NCBI GenBank assembly: GCA_033439265.1 | Contig: JAVTVX010000035.1 | Span: 13,976,001-14,040,000, forward strand | Origin: Dillenia suffruticosa | Lineage: Eukaryota > Streptophyta > Magnoliopsida > Dilleniales > Dilleniaceae | Direction of reading: 5' to 3' | Length of the DNA: 64,000 nt | Shown: positions 11,661 through 22,689 of the stretch, one piece after another | Layout of the letters: each line of letters opens with the position of its first letter | Numbering within the stretch: position 1 is the first letter of the stretch | Position numbers and translations under genes: made by a program | Notes under the pieces: generated by a model | What the model saw: the letters and a program-made list of their open reading frames with translations, nothing else | The model's database searches: none | Told to the model about the DNA's origin: nothing

Positions 11661-12111
11661 AGTTGTGATAATGAGCAAAATAATTTAAAAGATCGATTAA
11701 ATACTTAGTTCGACAATGAACACATTAATAATTGAAAAATACATGTAAATGGTCGACCGGTTGATGTGCTCGGCCAACTGAGCAGCTATAAGTAGTTGCT
11801 TAGTTAGCCGACTGATGCACTTGACCAACCAAGCAGCTATTAGATTCTGCCCGATTGACCAGCTGCAAAGACCAGCCAGCCAAACAGTTTTAACAAGCTA
11901 CCTAGTTGACTAGCTGCAAGGACTGGTCGATTGAGTAGCAATACAAAAAAGACTCGGCCAACCAAGCAAGAAATCAGTTGACGGTCCCTTTAGTCAGCTG
12001 GCTATCCATTTAGTCAGTTGGCTGCCCACCTTTCCCATTCGAATGAATGACCACACAATCAATCGTTAATTGTTTAAATGGATCAAACATATATGTCTGA
12101 ACATTTTCATC
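11661..12111 (+). repeat. 5' LTR of Copia A, part 1
   Basis: Begins AGTTGTGATAATGAGC; the 3' copy has about 40 extra bases including a TA microsatellite before the same word, so the true 5' end is altered here. From 11750 it is built of degenerate words such as GACCAGCTGCAAAG and CATTTAGTCAGTTGGCTG. It ends in the TCATC target duplication of gypsy F (12107-12111). Confidence 0.85.
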
Positions 12112-13154
12112 CGTTATGCCCATGTCCTCAAAACCTAGCATGCGACAACTGCCACATTGTCTCGAGTTACGTGCAACCCTAGGCACACACTCCGAGACCC
12201 CACAAGGTTAACCTGTTATCAATCTGAATTTTGTGTTTATACAATCTCCATAATTATAAATTATCAACCATAAGATCTCTTTCAAAATAAAATAAGTACA
12301 ATTCCCATGACTCATATATAAGTAACTAATCAAAATAAAGATATACATATATAAAATTATTAAACTTTATACAAAAAATCCATAATACAAAATAATACAG
12401 CTCCCATTGATCTTTCTCATGGATTCATCTACAACTACCTAAGCCCAAAAATAAGACTATCTTACAAGAATTGTATGATTCCAACCAATATGGATATTAA
12501 AGATTTTTAGAAGAAGGCCCTCTATCTGCAATCACTATCTACAAACCTAAAAAGAGGAGAGAAAGAATGAGATGAATACAAAGGTACCCATTAAGTGAGA
12601 AGTCTATGTACATGCCAATGAGTGGGAATGTGATCATATCCTAAAATCATTAATAACAAATTTCATTTATTCATTGCAAAAATATTCACAAAATTACAAA
12701 ATATTCACAAGGCATTAACAAACAATATGTCCAAAGTAAAATATTTCTCTCTGTATTAAATGGATTGCATTTTGTTCAAAACAATGGAACTGCCGAAAGC
12801 ATACTTTCCAATCCAAGACCTTGGTCGGGGTCAAGGAATGGATCCACTACTAGAAATTCAGGCATCAGCGATGGGAATTTCCGTCGCTGAAAGTAAAAAC
12901 TCCGTCGCTAAAGAGTATTAGCAACGGAAAAACTTCCATCATTAAATTTGTCACAAAATACCACCCCGCTAATTTTTACCAGTGGAACACCAATCCGTCG
13001 TTGATATTAGTAACGGAAAAAAATTCATCACTAAAAATATCCAACGAAAAATTATATCACTGATTCTTAAGCCCTCAGACGCATGCTCAATGATGGAAAA
13101 AAATCCATTACTAAAAATATCCGACAGAAAATTCCGTTGTTGATTCTTGAACCC

Positions 13155-13332
13155 TCAGACCCATGCACGCGCTTTCACGCGCCCTCACTCTCTCACATGC
13201 GCCCTCACCTTCTCACACATGCGCTCCCTGCGGACTTGCTCGCGGACCTACCCACCCCGGACCCTGCACCCCACCTGTGCCCGCACGCGCCCCGCCTGCC
13301 CACGCCCGCCTACGACCAGCCCATGTGCTGCC
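13155..13332. other. GC- and CpG-rich island of CACTA E
   Basis: A Pro/Ala-like block of CACGCGC, CACATGCGCCCTCAC and CCCGCCTGCCC words in an otherwise AT-rich transposon. Open in three plus-strand frames simultaneously only because stops are rare in GC-rich DNA; I do not call a protein. Comparable islands sit in the same relative place in CACTA C (42025-42210, 43003-43142). Confidence 0.7.
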
Positions 13333-13370
13333 TCCTTTAATTTCCGAAAATTCCTTCGACGCTTTCGAGT

Positions 13371-13421
13371 GGAATCGAACCTGTGCATAGTAAAAACATT
13401 AACATCACAACTATCAGACCA
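13371..13421 (-). other. tRNA-like relic in CACTA E (A- and B-box words)
   Basis: On the minus strand, TGGTCTGATAG (13421-13411) is followed 28 bases later by AGGTTCGATTCC (13382-13371). The second is a perfect pol III B box (GWTCRANNC); the first is an approximate A box. No clean cloverleaf is visible, so it is a relic or an internal-promoter-like module, not a tRNA gene. Confidence 0.4.
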
Positions 13422-15895
13422 CAATGATACATCTAATTATATTCCTTTTTTTTATTTGTTATCTTTATCACATAATTTGTTTAATAATAATAAAATAATA
13501 CAAAATGATAATTTATTATAAATTATTAGCTTAAAATAAAATAATAAAATTTTTTAACAAAATAAAAAACTTTTATTTTTCTACAAAATAAAATAAAAAG
13601 AAAAAGAAAAATAATTATTAAATAAATAATAAAATAATAAAAATAATAAAAAATCCGTCAGTAATCCGTCGCTAAAATGTCCATCGGCAATCCGTCGCTA
13701 AAATTTCTGTCCGTAATCCGTCGCTGATAACTTTACATATTTTTTTTATTTTTTTTATCCTTCAGCACTACACCGACGGATTAGCGACAGAAATTTTTTG
13801 TCGCTAAAAATTTCGTCGGTAATCAATTTCTGATAGGTTTACAGAATTTTTTTTTTTGTTTATGTTTACCACATTAGCGACGGATTAGTAACGAAAATTT
13901 TTCTATCACTAATCTGTCACTAATTTCTTGGTATTCAGTTCAACGTTAATCTGTCCTTATTACCGACAGATTTTTGTCCGTCGATAATTTTTCGTCGTTG
14001 ATAGTGTGTTTTCTTGTAGTGATCCATTAAGAGTTTTTATTCATTCATGTTTTAAAAAGTGTCCCGTCCTTGATGTTAGTTTAGATATCACCATTGGTGA
14101 CTCATGGCTGCTTAATCGTAACCTTGGATAGGTTAATACCTTGCATCATACTATCCCAATCCAAAAATTCAGCTCCACTCATTCCGCTCTTCATCTTACT
14201 GGTCATGAGTGAGCAATAAAGTACAGCAGCTGCATGAACAATCGGTCACAAAAAAAATATTGTTTTTATTCATAAATAAATTCCAAAACTAACTTACTAC
14301 CCATTCACATCTTTATCTCAATGGATCTCAGTCAACAAAGCAAGGTAAATCATGTGACAAACATTTCCAATATTATCATTTCAAAGACACATCACACTCA
14401 AATTGAATTATAAAACCATATTTCAAAATAAGATTTTTCAAAATACATAAAATATTTTTCATTAACGAAACATAAAAGTCACACTCACAGTTTGGAGAGA
14501 GTGTACACTCCTACTAATCTAGGTTTTCAAGCCTATCTTTGATTGAAAGACTTTCGCATTGCTGATTGTATAGATCACAACATAGAATTGAGTTTAGACA
14601 CTTATTCAATACTACTATGAAACTAAATACTCATAAAAGAAAAGGGAAAATGTATTTTTTAGCTAAAACTTTAATTATCCATATTTAAAATTCATTTCTA
14701 CATCGTCATAATTTATAAAAATAGATGTACTTCAAACTAGTATTCTTGGATTGCCAAATTTCTATTTTTCACTTAAAAACTAGACATATAACAACAATTT
14801 TTATGTCTATAGTTTAGATCTTTTTAAATTACACAAAAACATGTAAATCTATTTTATGTTACCTTAACTGCATAATTTCTAATCCGCACAGTTATGAGAA
14901 AATGACTGTAACTTTCACTATACACATCCAAATTACATGATTCTTAGCTTAAACTAATGATAAGACATAAATCTAAACATTTCATGTTTAGAGCTTAACC
15001 TAATCTAGTCTAAAATGTATCTCAAAATCAAACCAAACTCTTAGTTGAAAAAGGGCAGAAACAGGTGATTATTTTGTAAAATTACTCAATTTAAAAAATC
15101 AGTAAAAATACAATTCTTATTAGATTTTAACAAATCTTATCTCATTTTCAAGGTATGGAAATCTAGTTTCATATGCAGAAAACCTTACTTGATTTGCTTT
15201 TGTGTAGAGAAAGTTATACACAACATTATAGCATATGATTAGAACATTCTGTTTGTAGAAACTCAAAGATTTTATCTTTATTCTAATTCATCCATAAACT
15301 CCTATATTTAGATCATCAAACATGCTATTCACCATGATTTTTATGATAAACGTACCTTGGACTTGGTTCAAAGATTCCTTAAGCAATTAACTAACCACTC
15401 CAAATACTAGTTTCTTTAATATTTTTTTTGATAACCCCATACTCTTTCTATCTTCATGCCCTAAGATTTTTCTAAAGATTGTTGAAAGCAAGGTAAGAGA
15501 ACTTAAAAATTTAGTATTTTTGTTGAGAAATGGTTTAGAGGTTCTTGGATGGTTTTAAAAAGGAAGTATGGTGAATGGAAGAAAAAGTAACTTCTCCATT
15601 TCTCCTTCTCTCTCTCTCTCTCTCATTTCTCACCTTTTCCTTCTTTTGTCGGCTAAACACACAAAATCATAGACACAAGAGTGTATTCAAGAATGTTCAA
15701 GAGTATTGAAGTCGACATCTTAAGTTTGGGATTCAATATTGGGATTTAAGAATTGGACTTCACTATTAGTATACACTAAGCTCAATTTCTTTTCTTTTTT
15801 TTTTCACTAAATTCTGTGATTTAAATTTATACCAAAATTCATTCTATAGGTTAGAAATTATTCATGAAATTAAATCAAAATTTTCGTGTTTTATA

Positions 15896-15942
15896 ATTCT
15901 ACTTCTCATAAAAAGAATTTTGTTCTCGAAATTCACTAGGTC
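15896..15942 (-). other. Polypurine tract region of gypsy F
   Basis: On the minus strand TTTTTATGAGAAGTAGAAT abuts the 3' LTR, preceded by TTTCGAGAACAAAATTC. The CGAGAAC..AAATTC context next to the LTR is typical of Tekay-type chromoviruses, where it primes plus-strand DNA. The tract is decayed. Confidence 0.6.
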
Positions 15943-15944
15943 TT

Positions 15945-16389
15945 ACCTTTAAACAAGAGGAGATATTGTCTTCGCATATGACCCTCTGGCTCCCATGTAA
16001 TTCTTTCTATTTGGTTATTTCTCTACAGAATTTTAACTATCGGTACCTATTTGTTTCTCAAGGTTTTAACTTGATAATCCAAGATTGCAATCAACTTAGT
16101 TTCAAAACTCAAATCCTCTCTCAACTCGATGGGAGGCCTTTCAAGAACATGTGATAGGTCCGATATATACTTCTTGAGCATGGTCACCTGAAACACATCA
16201 TGAATTTTCTCTAACTCTGAAGGCATCTCAAGTCTATATGCTACACTTCCAATTCTCTCAATGATCTTATATGGACCGATGTATCGAGGATTTAATTTTC
16301 TTCGATTCCGGAAACGAAATACCCCTTTCCAAGGTGATACCTTTAAGTGTACCATATCACCTATTTCAAATTCCAATTGCCTTCTTCTT
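15945..16389 (-). pseudogene. Integrase C-terminus and chromodomain of gypsy F
   Basis: The C-terminal end of the F polyprotein, separated from the rest of integrase by Copia G. The open part (16376-16047) shows the GPY/F-type integrase tail: FEIGDMVHLKVSPWKGVFRF, then PRYIGPYKIIERIGSVAYRL and HDVFQVTMLKKY. A chromodomain follows: IAILDYQVKTLRNK, a stop in place of a codon just after it, and ITWEPEGHMRRQYLLLF near 15950-16000. Chromodomains in this clade are thought to steer integration toward modified chromatin. It is broken by the stop and by the G insertion, and D has lost this part altogether. Confidence 0.85.
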
Positions 16390-17151
16390 TGTTATTAAAT
16401 TAGAGGGGAGGGGTGAATAGTTGAATATAGACTTTTCGATACTTTTTTTGAGTTTTAAAACTTTATGACAGTAAATGAAAACAAATAAAGAAGACACAAA
16501 GAATTTTTATAATGGTTCCACCAACCCAGTGTATAGCAGGCTGCCCCTGGATTTTTCACTAAATACTTAGTTTACAAACTTGATTATAGGCTCAAGTTAA
16601 ATCTCATACAGTGTTACATCTGAGCACTATAATTTAATCTCTCTCAAATTGAATTTTGGCTCCTCTAGAATTAAGGCAAAGTCACACACTGCTTAGTCTT
16701 TGACACTTGAATTAAACTATAAATGATAGTCAAGAATTTAGGCTTACTTACTTCAGATTTGATAGAATCAAAAACTAGGAGAGACACTTAATACAATTGA
16801 AAACTTTCAAGTGCGTAGAAATGAGATTTTTCAGTATTCAAAGGAGCTCTTAATTCAAGTCATTCTTGGTCGTTGTGTCTCATTTGTCTCGTATTTTTCT
16901 CTCTTTTTTCTACTCTCAATATTTATTGAAGCATTGAATAGAGATGTTGAGGGTTGGTGAAGGTTGTTACATTTGAACGTTGGGTATTTAATTTTTGATT
17001 ACTATTTCTATAACTGCTCCTTTTTTTGCGCTGAAACTTCGTTCTTTTTACTAGCACATCTTTTAAATAGGCCAATCAGACTTTATTTGCGCTGCATAAG
17101 AACGTTAGCTTTGATAGAAAAGAAAATATTTCAAAAATCTAAGAAAGAATG

Positions 17152-17921
17152 TGATGTGATTATCAAGACTGCAAGAAATTTACAACATTCAACTCAAGTT
17201 CCAGTTGGCCCAGTAACAAAAGTTCGAGTTAAAAGGTTCAAAAAAGTACTGAATAACTTAATTCAGAGGGTTTTACAATAAGAAATTGGAGCCCAAATGA
17301 ATGAAGAACCAAAAGGGGCCTCAATTATGCTCATGCAAGCCCAGTTGGAAGAATAAAAGGCCCAAAACTATCTAAGACCAAGGGAGGACGAAAATAAAGA
17401 AAAAATAGCAGCAAGACTTGATCAAAATAGTTTGATTTATTTAGTTTCCTAATTTTTATTTGTAACTTATGTTTAGTTTCCTAATTCTTTATTGTTTGAA
17501 GAGTTACTAAATTTTTAGTTGCCAATTATGTTTTTACCTTTAGACTATAAATAGGCCATTATACATTGTGTAAAAAAAACACTTTTGAGAGAATTAATAA
17601 AATTGTGAGGATTCTTCACACAAATCTTGTTCTTTTGAGAACTTTGAATTTATTCAAGATATGAGTCTTGTTTAGTTCTTTGACTTATCAATCTAAGTTT
17701 CGAACCATCTAGATTGTGGCGTCATTCATTCCATCTTTATATCAAAGTTCTTGATCTAGTGAGAAACGAGTCTAAGGTCATATACCTTAGGTTCTTCCTC
17801 CTTTAGGGCAAGAGTTGAGGTCTTTAATTCCACCGGTTCAAATAATTCGTTGGAACGATTGTTGGGCTAAATTAACTTGTTCGTGGGTTTTAGGGTTTTT
17901 ATACCCAACAGGTTCACATCA
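17152..17921 (+). repeat. 5' LTR of element H
   Basis: Begins TGATGTGATTATC and ends GGTTCACATCA. It has a TATA box CTATAAATAG at 17545-17554 and a polyadenylation word AATAAA at 17596-17601, giving the short U3-R-U5 spacing of a working LTR. The first 130 bp are open and encode the relic integrase tail (VPVGPVTKVRVKRFKKVLNN) also found in the B LTR. Confidence 0.9.
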
Positions 17922-17935
17922 GTTGGTATCAGAGC
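17922..17935 (+). promoter_or_regulatory. Primer binding site of element H
   Basis: GTTGGTATCAGAGC directly follows the LTR. TGGTATCAGAGC is the classic complement of the 3' end of plant initiator tRNA-Met, the usual minus-strand primer. Confidence 0.9.
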
Positions 17936-18309
17936 AATTTCGGGTTACCCTTCGAGTTGTTCATATTTGTCTATAATTTTTCATAAAACCAAAACAGCTT
18001 CCAATTTTTTTCTTTTCTTTTGTTGTTCCTTCTTTATTTCTTCTTTTTTCCTTATTTGTTCATCTTCTGTATTTTCTTTCTTTATTCACCTTTCTTATTC
18101 AATTCATTCCATATTTGTTTCTTTCTTAATTTGGAATTTTTCCAAATTTGGGACTTTCTTATTTCTTCTTTATTTTTCTTGTTATGCTTTCTGTGAATTT
18201 CACAAGACAATTATTTGTAAGTTAAATTCAAAGAGTTGTTGATTCATTAAGATGGTAAGAGACATGTTCGAGGGATTGAATTTATCGAGACTTTTTCCAA
18301 GAAAAATGC

Positions 18310-18373
18310 GGTTGCGGATGCATATTCACACAGGTGACGATTTGGGGACAAATCGTTGTCAAGAAGGGGGGAA
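18310..18373 (+). pseudogene. Residual integrase codons and polypurine tract of element H
   Basis: TGDDLGTNRCQEGGN is readable just before the second LTR and matches VGDDLRTNPSQEEGN at the same place in B. The AGAAGGGGGGAA tract (about 18362-18373) touches the LTR and serves as the polypurine tract. Everything between leader and this point (gag and nearly all of pol) is absent. Confidence 0.85.
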
Positions 18374-19142
18374 TGATGTGATTATCAAGACTGCAAGAAA
18401 TTTACAACATTCAACTCAAGTTCCAGTTGGCCCAGTAACAAAAGTTCGAGTTAAAAGGTCCAAAAAAGTACTGAATAACTTAATTCAGAGGGTTTTACAA
18501 TAAGAAATTGGAGCCTAAATGAATGAAGAACCAAAAGGGGCCTCAATTATGCTCATGCAAGCGCAGTTGGAAGAATAAAAGGCCCAAAACTATCCAAGAC
18601 CAAGGGAGGACGAAAATAAAGAAAAAATAGCAGCAAGACTTGGTCAAAATAGTTTGATTTATTTAGTTTCCTAATTTTTATTTGTAACTTATGTTTAGTT
18701 TCCTAATTCTTTATTGTTTGGAGAGTTACTAAATTTTTAGTTGCCAATTATGTTTTTACCTTTAGACTATAAATAGGCCATTATACATTGTGTAAAAAAA
18801 CACTTTTGAGAAAATTAATAAAATTGTGAGGATTCTTCACACAAGTCTTGTTCTTTTGAGAACTTTGAACTTATTCAAGATATGAGTCTTGTTTAGTTCT
18901 TTCACTTATCAATCTAGGTTTCGAACCATCTAGATTGTGGCGTCATTCATTCTATCTTTATACCAAAGTTCTTGATCTAGTGAGAAACGGGTCTAAGATC
19001 ATATATCTTAGGTTCTTCCTCCTTTAGGGCAAAGGTTGAGGTCTTTAATTCCACCGGTTCAAATAATTCGTTGGAACGATTTTTGGGCTAAATTAACTTG
19101 TTCGTGGGTTCTAGGGTTTTTATACCCAACAGGTTCACATCA
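18374..19142 (+). repeat. 3' LTR of element H
   Basis: About 97 percent identical to the 5' LTR by eye, with one A-run length change. It is followed at once by the GAATG duplication. Confidence 0.92.
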
Positions 19143-20466
19143 GAATGGGTCCGTCAGATTCATAAATGTTTCCTAGATCTGGTTTCTGACATACGAAGGT
19201 CGACAAGTCTATTGTGGACATCGACCTGACTTTGAATTATTTCTAGTATATTTCTATGCAAGCAGGTGGACAAAAAACTATTCTAGGTCGACAAGGAACT
19301 GTACCAAATGAAATTGGTGGACACGAGATTTTTAATTGGTCGATGTGTTCCTCTGTGTCAACAACAGTTCAACTGTGTCGATGTGTGATCCTTTTGATTT
19401 TGTGAGAGGTAGGTTGACAAGTCTAATTTTGTGCATCAACATGTTACTATTCATGTAACAAATTGGTCGATGTGTGGAATTTAATTGGTTGATGTGCATA
19501 TATTATGTCGACATAAAACTAAAAGGTCAATGTGTATTTTAATGAGCAATTGAATATCAGGTTGACAAGACTTATTATATACGTCGATATTTTACTGTGC
19601 AAATAAAAATTGGTAGACCTAAGTAATTCAATTAGTCGATGTGTCTCAGCAGGTTGACAAGACTTTTACTGTGCCAATGTGTGTTTATTTACGAAACATA
19701 ATGGACAGGTCGACATGTGCTCAACAAAGGTTGATGTGTCACATTCATTTGTCAAATTAGTCGATGTGATGAAATGAATTGGTTGATATGTTTAGGTTAG
19801 GTCGACAACATGACTCTTGTGTATATTTCATGATTAATGACTAATATGTTGATGTGTCAAACCGTCAGGTTGATATGTTACTATTTAGTCTTTAAATTGG
19901 TCAACATAGTGTTTGAAATTGGTAGACATGACAGTGTTCAGGTTAATGTGTTGAAAAACAGGTTGATGTGTTTTTGCAAAACAAGTTAATGTTTGTAAAG
20001 TACAGGTTCATATGTCACTGTTCACAAAAACAATTGGTTGATGTGTTGAGATAAATCGGTCTACGTGCTGGTGTTCCTATTGCTTTGTGTCGACAAGGTT
20101 TGTGCAGACATTGATGTCCTAATGTATTTTCTTTTCTTAGTATCGATGCCTGATCTGTTCAGGTCGATATACTTGAGCAATTGGTCGATGTGTAATTTTA
20201 AATTGGTCCACTTGACAATCTATAGGTCGATGTGCGTTTGTATAGGTCGAAATATTCAGACTTATGTTTTCAATAGAAAACATTTGACTCAGGTCGACAA
20301 GAGCATAAAAAGGGTCGATGTCTGTGTATGAATGTCACAGGTCGATGTGTTTTCTAAGCATGTGATCTGTACTATAGGATTATGAATTTTCTAATTATTT
20401 TCTTATTTTCTTGAACTATTTTTTTGCTTTCTAACCTCTGATTATCAAAACTCTACTAGGTCAGCA

Positions 20467-20500
20467 TTCTCCCCATTTTTTATGATGACAAAACTTCTAG
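20467..20500 (-). other. Polypurine tract of Copia G
   Basis: On the minus strand, TTTTGTCATCATAAAAAATG is followed by GGGAGAA and then the LTR start TGCTGACC. TTGTCATCATnAAAAA-GGGGGAGA is the characteristic Sirevirus arrangement before the 3' LTR. Confidence 0.75.
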
Positions 20501-21744
20501 TGCTCAATCTATGATACCTAGTCATTTAAATCCTAATTTCTAGGCATTTGTACTTTGATGGACTTCATTTGAGCATGCCATCTTCCTTAGCACATTTCTA
20601 ATTCAGTATGCAGACACTACACATGCAGACATTACACATTTCATCTCTTTCAGCACATAATCACTGCATATTACCATAGCACACACGCATACACATATGC
20701 ACTTGTATACTTAGGTACGACTTGTGAACTTTAGTTTGCACATCGCATTCACGGGCACACACTCAGCTCAGCACATGCATGTCAGCACATTTACAGCACA
20801 CAACTCTCACTACAGCACTTACACATTTCATTTTTATAGCATGGCTCCAATCTATACAATACATTTTTAATTCATACAGAGCACATCCAATATAGCACAT
20901 ATGTCATCAAGCATACACTCAATACAAGTACTCTTATTTCATCAATTTCACAATCACAGCAGAATCAAATCACAAAATCACATAATTAAATCATATCACA
21001 AAATCACATAATCAAATCACAGTAGACAAAATCAAAACATAGCAGAATTATCTCTCCCTTTTTGTTATTAGCAAAATAGAAGTATGCATTAAAATCAGCA
21101 AGTAAATTAGGTCATGGCATATACATTTCATATTCAACAAGGTCCTTCGGTTGTCTAACAAATTCAGCATGCAAATTTCAGAATCAGAACTATACTTCAA
21201 CCCCTTCAACATTAGTAAAATAAGACTCAAGCATGCTTATAAGTAGTCATATCTCAAATTCAGATTAGAAAACATATTTCACTATATCCATTTCAGAAAC
21301 AACCATTAGAGTTTGAAAAGAAAGTCAAAAAACAAATGAACTTCGAGACTCCTAAATTAAATGGACTTCAATATTTTGAGATCTTTCTCTGGCTTTCCCT
21401 TCTCCTTTATCAAAGTATCTAATTTTTCTTGGATGTTGGAAAGATCTATTCTATTAAAACAACACATTTGACCAATTATAGTCTATCTCCTATCTATATG
21501 TTCCAACTTGTCTTGATTGGTTGAATACTAGAAGATTCTCCTTGTTCAGTCCTTCTCTTTTTTGGTTCATGTTCAGTTTCTTCATCTGGTTTAGCCTCGG
21601 TCTCCTCAACCTGTCTCTTTCTTGTCCCTTCTTCTTTTCTAACCCATATTCCTTCGTCATTGCTTATCTATCTTGCCCTTAACAGTGAGGATGCATTGAT
21701 ATCATTTTTATTACTCAATTCAACAATTGAGTCCTTCTCTAATT
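20501..21744 (-). other. 3' part of Copia G after ORF3 core
   Basis: Non-coding or decayed C-terminal part of ORF3. From 20580 to 21030 it is rich in CAGCACA, ACACATTTC and TCACATAATCAAATCA words, partly in tandem (20930-21030). The equivalent interval of Copia A (after 40420) encodes a coiled-coil tail, but I cannot follow that frame here. Confidence 0.45.
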
Positions 21745-22585
21745 CTACTCTATTCTTAGATAGAATTCAATTATCATACTAGCATAGGGCAGGAGAGAGC
21801 TTTTGGATCTATGTGTGGAGATTATAAAATGGGAAACTATATAATAGAAGCCGGGATTCTTTCCACTAATAATGCAAGCCATTAACCACAAGTCTTCGTT
21901 CAAAATTGTAGCATAGTTACCTCCTCTTGGTCTAAGTACATGACTAACTATCAAATATAAAATTCATTCATGAAAGTCAAGTTCACTACATTCAAATTCT
22001 CATCACCAAAAACTACCCTAGCATTGTCCAGATAGGTAGACTTCATGTATAGTTCACACTTTTCAAACAAGACCTATAGAATTCTATTATCTTCACATAT
22101 CTTCGTAGGGGTTACCTTAAATTCCTTCCCATTCACAAAGGTTTTGAATGCACAAGATACATAATGATCATCGATAGTGATTCGCATCTCATTCATGGCT
22201 TCTTCACAAATAACCTCTAGGTTATTGTAGAATAATCTAACTTCCTTCTCATGGATGTACTTGTTAGGGTATAAAAGGGAAGAAGGGCATACCTCAATAA
22301 GGTATTCTTCGTATTTGAAACCAACCCTTTTTAAGCCCAATCTATCAATTTTTCGTGATTCACTTTCCTTTTCATGAAAACTTTATTGAACAAATCACTT
22401 TACTCCATTGTTTGGAATTCATAGGTATTGAACTGAGGAGTTGGTTGCGATGGAAGAGATGGCGGTTTCGTGGGTTGCACAGATGATGACGAGCTTTTTC
22501 CTGAGGGTTTCGCTGATTTCTTAGCTAGTTCTATAGGCTTTTTGATAGGAATTTTCATTTTAGGTACCATTGTAGATCGATTCAT
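21745..22585 (-). pseudogene. Third ORF (ORF3) of Copia G, downstream of pol
   Basis: Extra gene between RNase H and the 3' LTR. Read leftwards: a Lys/Ser/Pro-rich start (KKSAKPSGKSSSSSVQPTKP, 22585-22400); a segment with RKEVRLFYNNLE-type sequence, seen as KEVRLFYNNLEVICEEA (about 22240); and SHVLRPRGGNYATILNEDLW then LMACIISGKNP (21954-21850). The last block resembles the Pfam family called putative plant transposon protein (PF20167), whose hallmark is a RPRxGN..sx.dL..M..I..G pattern. The same blocks occur in order in Copia A at 39747-40300. Frames differ between blocks, so it is broken. The role is unknown; Sirevirus relatives have so-called env-like third ORFs, but I see no signal peptide or membrane span. 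Confidence 0.6.
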
Positions 22586-22689
22586 GCTAGGAACAAGTAG
22601 ATTAGGGTTCTGACTTGAAGTTAGGGTTTAGGATTTGGAGAGTTAGGGTTTGAGAAGTAAGAAGAAAGTTTGAAATTTTGGGATTTAGG

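Larger units (their letters stand above)
12845..14021. mobile_element. CACTA E: 1.18-kb non-autonomous CACTA element
   Basis: Left end CACTACTAGAAATTCAGGC and right end GTGTTTTCTTGTAGTG form imperfect CACTA terminal inverted repeats. The 3-bp target duplication is ATC (12842-12844 and 14022-14024). Subterminal arrays of CCGTCGCTAA/TTAGCGACGG words fill 12868-13140 and 13655-14010. Between them lie a GC-rich island (13155-13332), a tRNA-like relic (13371-13421, minus) and AT-rich filler. There is no transposase. The uninterrupted site survives at 34397-34399 in the partner LTR of F. Confidence 0.92.
12112..15895 (-). repeat. 3' LTR of gypsy F (contains CACTA E)
   Basis: Starts CGTTATGCCC (first T mutated) and ends GTTTTATA where the partner LTR ends GTTTTACA. 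Without CACTA E it is about 2.6 kb, equal to the other LTR (2619 bp). Shared landmarks include CCGAGACCCCACAAGG (12197 and 33750) and ATTGGTGACTCATGGCTGC (14093 and 34469). Confidence 0.9.
17152..19142 (+). mobile_element. Element H: short non-autonomous LTR element of the B family
   Basis: Complete unit: LTR 17152-17921 (770 bp), internal 17922-18373 (452 bp), LTR 18374-19142 (769 bp), target duplication GAATG at 17147-17151 and 19143-19147. About 20 differences separate the LTRs by eye, so it is fairly young. The internal part has only a primer site, a T-rich leader and the last codons before the polypurine tract. The LTR is related to that of B, whose polymerase it presumably borrows. Its unoccupied site is at 27504-27508. 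Confidence 0.93.
16390..20466 (-). repeat. 3' LTR of Copia G (contains element H)
   Basis: Runs from TGTTATTAAATTAG (16390) to GGTCAGCA (20466); about 2.08 kb after removing H. Between 19190 and 20345 it is crowded with GGTCGATGTG and GGTCGACAAG words. It pairs with 27190-28850 at about 90 percent identity in the part compared. Confidence 0.88.

Noticed and set aside
13083..13521. Overlapping Pro/Ala/Thr-rich frames up to 124 codons
   Set aside because: They lie in the GC-rich island of CACTA E where stops are rare; three frames are open at once and none has a domain.
17877..18242. 121-codon hydrophobic frame in element H
   Set aside because: T-rich leader between primer site and polypurine tract; the hydrophobic look comes from poly-T codons.
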